Positions 57,540 through 64,000 of a DNA stretch of 64,000 nt are shown one piece after another. Source of the stretch: Haemonchus contortus (taxonomy: Eukaryota; Nematoda; Chromadorea; Rhabditida; Trichostrongylidae); contig LS997564.1 of assembly GCA_000469685.2 (NCBI GenBank), positions 3,054,940 through 3,118,939 on the forward strand, given 5' to 3'. A program made the translations under genes and the position numbers. Under the pieces are notes generated by a model. That model ran no database searches. It had not been told where the DNA came from and worked only from the letters and a program-made list of their open reading frames with translations. How positions within the stretch are numbered: the first letter of the stretch is position 1; every line of letters starts with the position of its first letter.

Positions 57540-57740
57540 CTCGGACTTGCCTGAGCAATTCGAGCCCTCCCTCCTTCTCCAAGGATGGTGAACTGTGTCG
57601 GGCTTGTTTTATAGAATAAAAGCGCTTTCCTTACATCAGCTGGTCACTACAGTTCACTGTATAGGCACATACATTCAAAACTACGATTCTGAATGGAAGT
57701 CGATTGTGGGGCACACAATATTGAGCATCATGTGCAGAAA
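57540..57740 (+). repeat. Diverged SINE copy
   Basis: GCAATTCGAGCCCTCC (B-box region), GAATAAAAGCGCTTTCCTTACATCAGCTGGTCAC, TTCACTGTATAGGCACATACATTCAAAAC, CGATTCTGAATGGAAGTCGATTGTGGGGC: these are the SINE body blocks in family order. The head is degraded. Confidence 0.65.
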
Positions 57741-57968
57741 TTGATTCACTCACTTGAAAGATGCTGTTTATTTCTGTCTTCCCATTATAGCATCCACAAG
57801 CGCTTTTTCAACTTTTCGGGATTTTTTCCCCACTTCCTTTCAAATAACGAATTTATATTAATCAAAACACAGATGAAATGAAGGCACAAAAATTCCTCAT
57901 TCCATGCCTGCAGTTTATCTTCTTTCATACTCCAGTTTTGCAGTCAATTCTTTTACACCTCTCCTTTT

Positions 57969-58040
57969 TTCATTTTAAAGTTTAATAACCAGATTCCATA
58001 CTTCTTCCAACGAATTTATCCATATTAAAAGCTTTTGCTC
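57969..58040 (+). repeat. 72-bp direct repeat, right copy
   Basis: See 57119-57190; two substitutions over the full length. Confidence 0.9.
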
Positions 58041-58365
58041 TGCTCTGCTGGCGACTACGACTTCGACAGGCATCTCTGAATGATTTCGGGTTGAAATTCA
58101 ATCCAATCGAGTAATCCAAACTGTACGAAACCTCTCAAAGATGCTTGTTGCAGTTATAGTAGTTGATAATGATCCCTACGATGGATTTGAAGTAGAAATC
58201 CCAATGAGCGGTAGTCGGAAGTCGCCCATAGGCCTTAGCTATTCATGTGACGTATAATTACTTAGTTAGAGCTGACAGAAGTTAGAAGTTATCGAACCGT
58301 TGTTCGTTTTTTGAGCTTGGGCACAAGCATTTGCAGATTTGTTTGATTTGAAAAGCAAGCAACTT

Positions 58366-58623
58366 GGGTGTGGTGCGTTAGGAACGAAATGGTCGCGTCG
58401 CGGCGAGAGGGGCGTCGCGCGCGAAGGAATGTAGCAGGATGCAGCAGTAGGTAAGAAATACAAGAACAAAAGTGCTAATAGTAGAATTATGCATAAAATA
58501 ACGATCGTTTATCGATTGAGCTGTATGAAGAACGCTAGAGCTGTAATAACGGCGAATGAGTGGTCCGCGACAGCCACGTGCGGCAAATCGATTACCCAAA
58601 ATCGTTCCTAACGCCCGTCTCCC
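58366..58623. mobile_element. Second Mutator-like MITE family (258 bp)
   Basis: The ends share the exact inverted 13-mer GCGTTAGGAACGA (58375-58387; reverse complement 58602-58614) and start GGG. The element is flanked by CAAGCAACTT (58356-58365 and 58624-58633), a 9-10-bp target duplication. The interior is CG-rich near the left end, then AT-rich, with no ORF. It is absent from duplication copy A. The layout parallels the 32.7/54.8-kb MITEs but the sequence differs. Confidence 0.82.
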
Positions 58624-59099
58624 CAAGCAACTTCATTCCCTTCCATCACCCCTCCCCGAATGAATATTTTTCGAAGAAAAAAAACCATTTTTGCTTTGAT
58701 TGACTGCATAGTTCGGAAAGCAAAAAGGTGTTGGCTCAGAAATCTACGTTCTAATTTCCAATGAGCACGTGAAGGATCGATTCCGGTAATTCCTAATCTA
58801 GACAGGGTCTTTTTATTTGTGAAACTATCAAATTCCGAGGTATCCTTTTGTTCTTTCACAATTACGATCCCTCCTAGTGAGTAGTTATTTGAACTTTTAT
58901 GCCTATTTTATTTCAAAATTTTAATCTTCAATGAAAAGGTTACGTTTAGAAAGAATAGATATCGCTATGACGTCAATGAGCCTAATTTCCTGCAGCACCC
59001 ATCTCATATGTAAAGGCCTCTTTTTGATCACGGCTCACTGATCAGGTAAAAGCACTTTGCTTCTCGCTCGCAACCTGTTGAATTACTCATTCAAGTCTT

Positions 59100-59804
59100 C
59101 CCTGAATGCCCCCTTCCCTGATGTTGTAAACCAGTACTCAGTTTTAAAACTCTCCGGATACAAGTCCATCATCTGTCTTTCCCATCCGGTCCCTGAGCAA
59201 TCCTGGGTTATGCACCCCTCTTATCGCATAAGGTACGCCCTTGTCACCTACTCCTCCGCTCATCACAAACCCCGATTTTTTCCATCTTGAAAGGCTTCTC
59301 GGCATCGAATCACAAACCTCTTCTTTTCCTCTAACGCAGCATACTTCCAGCATTATGGATTTACTAATGCTGTTATTTAATTTATTTTTTCATTTTATTA
59401 AAAAACATTTTTGAAATCTTTATTGAGTATTCGTTTCATTTTCTTCACAGTGAGGACATGGTAAGACTGGCATCGAAGGCAAGGTAAATAAAAAAAGTCG
59501 TTGTATACATAGTTAAAGCATGGATTTCTAGAACCTTTTCTCGATTTTAGAGCAGAGGTGGTATAGTGGCAAGTGGCGCACTATCTCACACGCACGGTCA
59601 TTGGTTGGAATCCTGGACCGATATCCGCCTAGGCCAACAAAGCCTTCCATCTCCGCCAGCTCGGCAAATTGGTGCCTCAATAGTAACAGGAAAGAGTACC
59701 GTTCCGGAATCCGGGAGTGGCGATTAGGGAGAAACCTCAAAGCCCTGAAAAGAAATGAAGAATACAAAGAATGGAAATTCATCATGCGCAACATAAGCGT
59801 TTAG
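59100..59804 (+). pseudogene. Decayed copy-B counterpart of the 52.8-53.5-kb candidate gene
   Basis: The YALVTYSSAH block (near 59244-59270) lacks the splice donor seen in A. The exon block after TTCTTCACAG (59450) has in-frame stops (VRLASKAR* ... VVVYIVKAWIS) and is cut by a SINE at 59551. The block EWRLGRNLKALKRNEEYKEW near 59718-59780 remains open. The pattern is that of a duplicated gene losing function. Confidence 0.4.
59551..59690 (+). repeat. SINE copy, 3'-truncated
   Basis: It has the best preserved head in the window: GAGGTGGTATAGTGGCAAGTGG (A box), CACACGCACGGTCATTGGTTGGAATCC (B box), CCGATATCCGCCTAGGCC and the GGCAAATTGGTGCC block. The sequence then rejoins duplication copy B, and the corresponding stretch of copy A (about 53150-53450) is missing, so insertion was accompanied by or followed by a deletion. 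Confidence 0.75.
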
Positions 59805-61059
59805 AGGCAATCATCCCCATCGAGGTAGCTTTCAAAATGAAGGATATCTCGTGGCATACATGAATTGGTTCCGACAGGGCTGATTCTATGATGAGCGAAC
59901 CACTCAAAAGAATGTTTTTGTCATTTTCGGAAACGTCTCCCCAAATGAGTCATTTTGGACCACCGGAATCCAATATGAACATTGCTTCCATGGTCAGGGC
60001 TCATCAGCATTCCCATTCGATCATCGGCATTCACTAGGAGCCCCAATAAATTCTGGCCTATACCTACCATTGAATATTGGGAAGTCTGAAAGGATACCAT
60101 GAATTTCACCCACGTCGAATCAGCGCTTCTAGTCAGTGTTTGCTTGCATTCACTGCGGTTTCCCATGAACTTCTAGTTCGTGTAGATTTCCTTGGCAATA
60201 CGGGTGAGGACGACCTCCTTAAACGCTTTCCTTAATGGTATGGGTAGGTACGACCTTTAACATTTCAATTATTTTTTTCTAAAATATACGCCAAATACTT
60301 TTACTCATACAGGGCGGTGAAATTCGTCCAAATGCACTATCCACATCCTATTCAACAGCGCACACCATTGAAACACTTACTTTATGCTTCTTTTTTGGTG
60401 GGCAGTAAATGGCTGAATATAACACCAGCCATATCCCTTTCGCTATTTAGGAAAAAGCGCCTGTATCACCTGTCGTCCCGTTGATCGTCGATTTCCTCGA
60501 GCGGGTGCTTTAAATTCAAGCCGATCCCTTCCTGCTGTTCGCTCGTTGGACTCAACAATTCGTTCCTGCCAAAACGTTCGGATAGCATCGGAGCATGAGA
60601 AATGAAGGCCATTCTAGTTGAATGAAATGAATGCGGAGGCATATTGTCACAATTCCATACTTTGGCAAAGAAAACGGATGTATATATTAGGTTGGCGGAA
60701 AAGTATCTGAACCTTTTCATTTTCATGTTGTAAAATCTTTGGGGATTGCTTCGAAGCGTTCATTGCGAAACGTGTGTAAGTGCAGGTCAATACGCTCTTC
60801 ATACCGTATCTGCCGTAGCATTTCGCAACGGTTATCGCATGGCATCGCTTCCAATCAAAACTTGTTGAACCGCTTCTGCTTTTTAAGTTCAGAAAAAAAC
60901 CTAAATCCAAATTGAGCGACAGAGGAAATAAGTGATGCGATGGGACCCTTCATTCTCTCTCGCTGCACAACAAGAAATTCGTACCACAAGTTAAAAAATA
61001 GCCACTTTGACTAGACCGAAAAGCTGCGATTTGGGAGACCAGTTGACCTGAATGACGAC

Positions 61060-61830
61060 ACCTCCCAGAACTGGTTGAAGAGGATTCCAGATGTAGTACC
61101 AGCGAGCTGGAACATAAACTTAATAGGCATCATTGCACAGCAGATGCCTATGGACACGTCTTGAGCCTGGCGGTCACCAGCTCCAAATGAGTAAAGATTC
61201 ATGCCTGCACTTGTTGACTTTGTGGAGCCCCTAATAATGGCTGGAAGAATTAACCACCGGCGACGCGAAGCGTATTCTCTAAGTGAACATAAAAAGAAGC
61301 GCTAGTGGTTCGGATACGTAGAGCATGGAATCCCGACCACCAAACCAGAACTCCAACATAGGAAGGTAATGCTTAGCATTTGTAACCATTCAGAAGGATC
61401 ATTCATTGGGACTTGCTGCCATCGAACTCCACTTTCAGCACCAAAGCCTTGTGTACTCTGTGAACCTTATTGCTGCAAATCTACGAGAGAAACAGAGGAA
61501 AGTCTACTTTCTTCACGACGAGAAACAGAGGAAAGTCTACTTTCTTCACGACAGTGCTCGCCCACACATTTCGAAAGAGGCCCAGGAGAAACTCAAAAGC
61601 CTCAAAAGCGTGGGATAGCATCTTCTGACCCACCTACCGTATTCATCAGAAGTGGCTCTAACGGATTATCACCTGCTCCTGTCGTGTCAAAGTCAAACCA
61701 TCTAAAAAATAAGAAGTTCGATGATGTGAGTCAACTGGAGGCGTGCATCGGCGAGTTTTTCTCCTCAAAACCAAGGAATTTTATGCAAACAAGGTCCTCA
61801 AGTTGCCTGACAATACCTTGTCGATAGTGA
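61060..61830 (+). pseudogene. Decayed mariner transposase
   Basis: Recognisable blocks lie in shifting plus-strand frames: RKVMLSICNHSEG (family KVMLSVWWD..G) near 61363-61400, WDLLP near 61405, FLHDSARPHIS (catalytic Asp of the HDNARPH motif) near 61541-61575, EAQEKLKSL, then ALTDYHLLLS (third Asp region), SNHLKNKKFDD near 61690-61727 and EFFSSKPRNF near 61758-61785. The N-terminal helix-turn-helix and first catalytic Asp block are not recognisable. A 33-bp in-frame duplication repeats the codons ending at the second catalytic Asp. Not functional. Confidence 0.85.
61487..61552 (+). repeat. 33-bp perfect tandem duplication in mariner ORF
   Basis: 61487-61519 and 61520-61552 are identical and encode the 11 residues EKQRKVYFLHD twice, in frame. 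Confidence 0.95.
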
Positions 61831-62326
61831 CGGTGCATATATATGTTAGTTACTAGTTGCCGTGAAGGAAAAAAATAAAATTGAAAAAAAATTGCAAAAG
61901 GTGCAAAGACTTTCCTGCCAACCTAATACATAGATGCGTCCGCCTCAGTGCCGTAATCTGAGTAGTATAAGGGAGGATGAAAATTCTAAGCGTCGGTCAT
62001 CAGCTACCCTTTTAAAAAAAGTCTCTCATCAAAATAAGTCCCTCACGTTGAACCAGACTACCCGAAAAAATAAATCCCGTTTCCAACTTTCTATTTATTT
62101 TGCTTATTTTGGTCATAAATTCGAAGTTGTCCAAGTGGACCAATCTGTCCCAAACAATTTTCCAAAATTTCAGGATCGATATTGTAAAAAGTGAAGTGGA
62201 GCAGGCTAGGCTATGGCTTGAAAGGTGCTCTCAGATCCCATGTTGAGCTCGTTGGACAGAGTACCAAGTTTGTTCCCGAATGTTACCCCAGATTTAGACT
62301 CCTTTAATCTAGCTGCACTTCATTAC

Positions 62327-62396
62327 CCGAAATGCGAATCGATTCGTAGGCTTCTATCCAATCTCTGTTCTTGTCCATCTTGATATCCTGATTCAT
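62327..62396 (-). other. Conserved candidate exon, copy B
   Basis: Counterpart of 55466-55538: ATG at 62396, MNQDIKMDKNRDWIEAYES..., donor TCGG/GTAATG. See copy A for comparison and strand caveat. Confidence 0.35.
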
Positions 62397-62574
62397 TTGA
62401 GTAGGAAGTTCCTATGAAAATGAACTCCATGCATAGCTTGTCGCTATCCGACGCCTCCGACAATGTGATTGGCTTGATTATGAGCGATTTGCATTCCGTT
62501 AGCTGAGAGACGAGCTCATTTTCTCCTCGCTCAACATACTTCCCCAACAAAATCGTTGCCATCCGTGTCTAAGC

Positions 62575-63635
62575 GAAAAAACCAAAAATATTTCCTGACT
62601 GGCTTTTCCTCACACATTTCCATTTTCCCTAATGCATGTCGCATTCACTGAAACTTGGCGTGGTCTTTACTAGGCCAGCCAGCAGCCATCATAAGACTAA
62701 TGGCTTCAGCTGATTCCAGTTGCTGTTGCTCGCTATTTAAGGGGGCTAAATGTTTCCAAGTTGTTTTTCATTCCCATTCCTCGTGCTTCCCCGCCTTTTG
62801 CTCATGAAGCATGAGTGGCACTACTCATTAGGTACATTTTTTTGCTAGACTTGTTTCCAAGTAGGTTTTCTTGGTTGGATAAAGCACTTTTGAAAAAAAG
62901 CTATACTCATGGGTGAGTAATCAAAGGTGATTATAACATCCAATCAAGTAATTCTGATAGATTAATGGCTATTCGAAGTAATTGCAAGTTTTATGTCTTC
63001 TCAACCATTTCATGGTTACCCAGTCAAACTTGCCCTTTCATTTGTTCTTTACTCCTGTCGTTTTTTTTTTATTTTTCCTTCCAAGCGGACCCGTTCAATC
63101 TCCTTTGAAAGTTCCCATTGAATCAGAATTCTTCAGAGTTTAGCCGGGATGACTTCTCATCCTTACACTCATCGGAGGAGTTGGGTTGATATTGGCGTCA
63201 CTTGGCGTACTGGTCGTTTCTTCCTCGTAACCATTTGGTTCAAGCAATGGAACGGAATGGGTTACAGATTTCTGCCTAGTAACCATGAAGTAACCATTAA
63301 GAGGTTTAATGGGAGGTGGAAGCAGGGTTGCCATCTTGCAAAAACTGTAACCATAAGTACTTAGAAACCTCATCTTGGGTATAAAACCTCATCTTGGGTA
63401 TAACAACTTACATTCAATGCATTTTTCATTTCTAAAAATTCTTCTTACATTTTTCGGTAACTGCTAAGGGTGCGCGATGACCTCCATGAGCTTTAGGCGC
63501 TTTTCCTCTCTTAATGGTTTTTTTGAACAACATTTAGGTGTTTGGGTTGTTCGATTTTCTTGAAAGTTGCTTGCAAGATTGCCTAGAGGCCAACTTGAAA
63601 GATCAACGATAACGTTGATGATGTTGACCAATCCC
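62575..63635. other. Unassigned sequence
   Basis: No gene supported. A 19-bp perfect tandem duplication (AAACCTCATCTTGGGTATA) lies at 63365-63402. Opposed open frames at 63140-63373 have no recognisable domain. Confidence 0.4.
63365..63402 (+). repeat. 19-bp perfect tandem duplication
   Basis: Two adjacent identical 19-mers, AAACCTCATCTTGGGTATA. Confidence 0.95.
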
Positions 63636-63639
63636 GTTT

Positions 63640-63760
63640 TTGGATGAGCCTAGCGTTCGACCTCCATTCAGAATCGTAGTGACGATTCGAATGTGTATGT
63701 GGCCCATATAATGACTTGCTATGGTCTGCTGATATAAAAGTCAGTGCTTTTCTCCTCTAG
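63640..63760 (-). repeat. SINE body fragment
   Basis: The minus-strand reading contains GAAAAGCACTGACTTTTATATCAGCAGACC, CAAGTCATTATATGGGCCACATACACATTC and CGATTCTGAATGGAGGTCGAA: the SINE body in family order without the head. Confidence 0.65.
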
Positions 63761-64000
63761 AACCTCTAGACTAGTGAAAGTACGGACTTGCGAATTCCAA
63801 ATTTCTCTACATCAACTACGATTTATGTATATATCTGAATTTCTAGAGGCTTTCTTCGAGTTCTCTGGCAACAAAACGTTTCGAGCAGCACTTAAATTGT
63901 ATATAATTGCTTTGTCAATGAGCAGAGGAAAGCTCAGTTCTAGCTATTCTCGTCCCCTTTTAATCGGAAGTGGTCTGAATAACAGGAGCCTGAAAAAATC

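Larger units (their letters stand above)
60687..61926 (+). mobile_element. mariner-type DNA transposon, inactive
   Basis: A 1240-bp element starts TTAGGTTGGCGGAAAAGT and ends in the reverse complement of TTAGGTTGGCAGGAAAGT (61909-61926), flanked by TA (60685-60686 and 61927-61928). Length and termini match mariner elements. It sits in duplication copy B only. The transposase is broken, and the two inverted repeats differ at several positions. Confidence 0.93.
58290..62568. repeat. Tandem segmental duplication, copy B
   Basis: Direct-orientation partner of 51525-55706. Copy-specific changes are: a GGG-terminal MITE at 58366-58623, loss of about 0.5 kb relative to A after 58700, a SINE fragment from 59551 replacing part of the exon region, and a mariner at 60687-61926. 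Identity is highest in the last 250 bp (62320-62568 against 55458-55706). Confidence 0.88.

Noticed and set aside
1..64000. CRISPR array, operon, or prokaryotic defence system
   Set aside because: No regularly spaced direct repeats with unique spacers, no ribosome-binding-site-led gene strings. All features fit a nematode genome.

Overview
The window looks like chromosomal DNA of a nematode, most likely a strongylid (hookworm group). This is an inference from the RTE-type retrotransposon, Tc1/mariner elements, EN+ Penelope-like element, tRNA-derived SINEs, short candidate exons with nematode-style splice sites (pyrimidine-rich TTTCAG-like acceptors, GTAAGT/GTGAGT donors) and moderate AT richness. 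There is no prokaryotic gene organisation, no rRNA, no complete tRNA and no CRISPR array. Most of the window is repeat-derived or unassigned non-coding DNA. Only one long intact reading frame is present, the retrotransposon polyprotein at 26.7-29.8 kb.

Layout. 0-20 kb: mostly unassigned sequence with several minus-strand candidate exons (3.7-10.3 kb, 12.5-12.9 kb, 16.5-18.2 kb), scattered SINE copies, a perfect 47-nt hairpin at the end of one SINE, and a decayed reverse transcriptase at about 14.45-15.32 kb. 20-30 kb: a complete but dead Tc1-type transposon (21837-23371, TA target duplication) and a full-length, apparently young RTE-type LINE (26694-29834, perfect 16-bp target duplication, intact endonuclease/RT ORF). 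30-44 kb: SINEs, a Mutator-like MITE with a 9-bp target duplication (32692-33079), candidate exons at 33.5 and 38.5-39.0 kb, and a divergent inverted repeat pair at 39.6/43.4 kb. 44.7-50.5 kb: a repeat cluster with (GTCT)n leaders, GC-rich hairpins, a 127-bp tandem array and a Helitron-like 3' end. A Penelope-like element has inserted into it as a head-to-head foldback (46667-49365, 12-bp flanking duplication). 51.5-62.6 kb: a diverged tandem segmental duplication of about 4.2 kb, whose two copies were later hit by different elements: a Mutator-like MITE in copy A; a second MITE, a SINE and a mariner in copy B. The two copies share candidate exons and allow comparison of coding potential.

The transposon calls rest on protein motifs, terminal repeats and target duplications read directly from the sequence. 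The host-gene calls rest on splice-site consensus, reading phase and, at 51-62 kb, conservation between duplicates. They are tentative: frame and sometimes strand could not be fixed without transcripts, and no host gene could be named.
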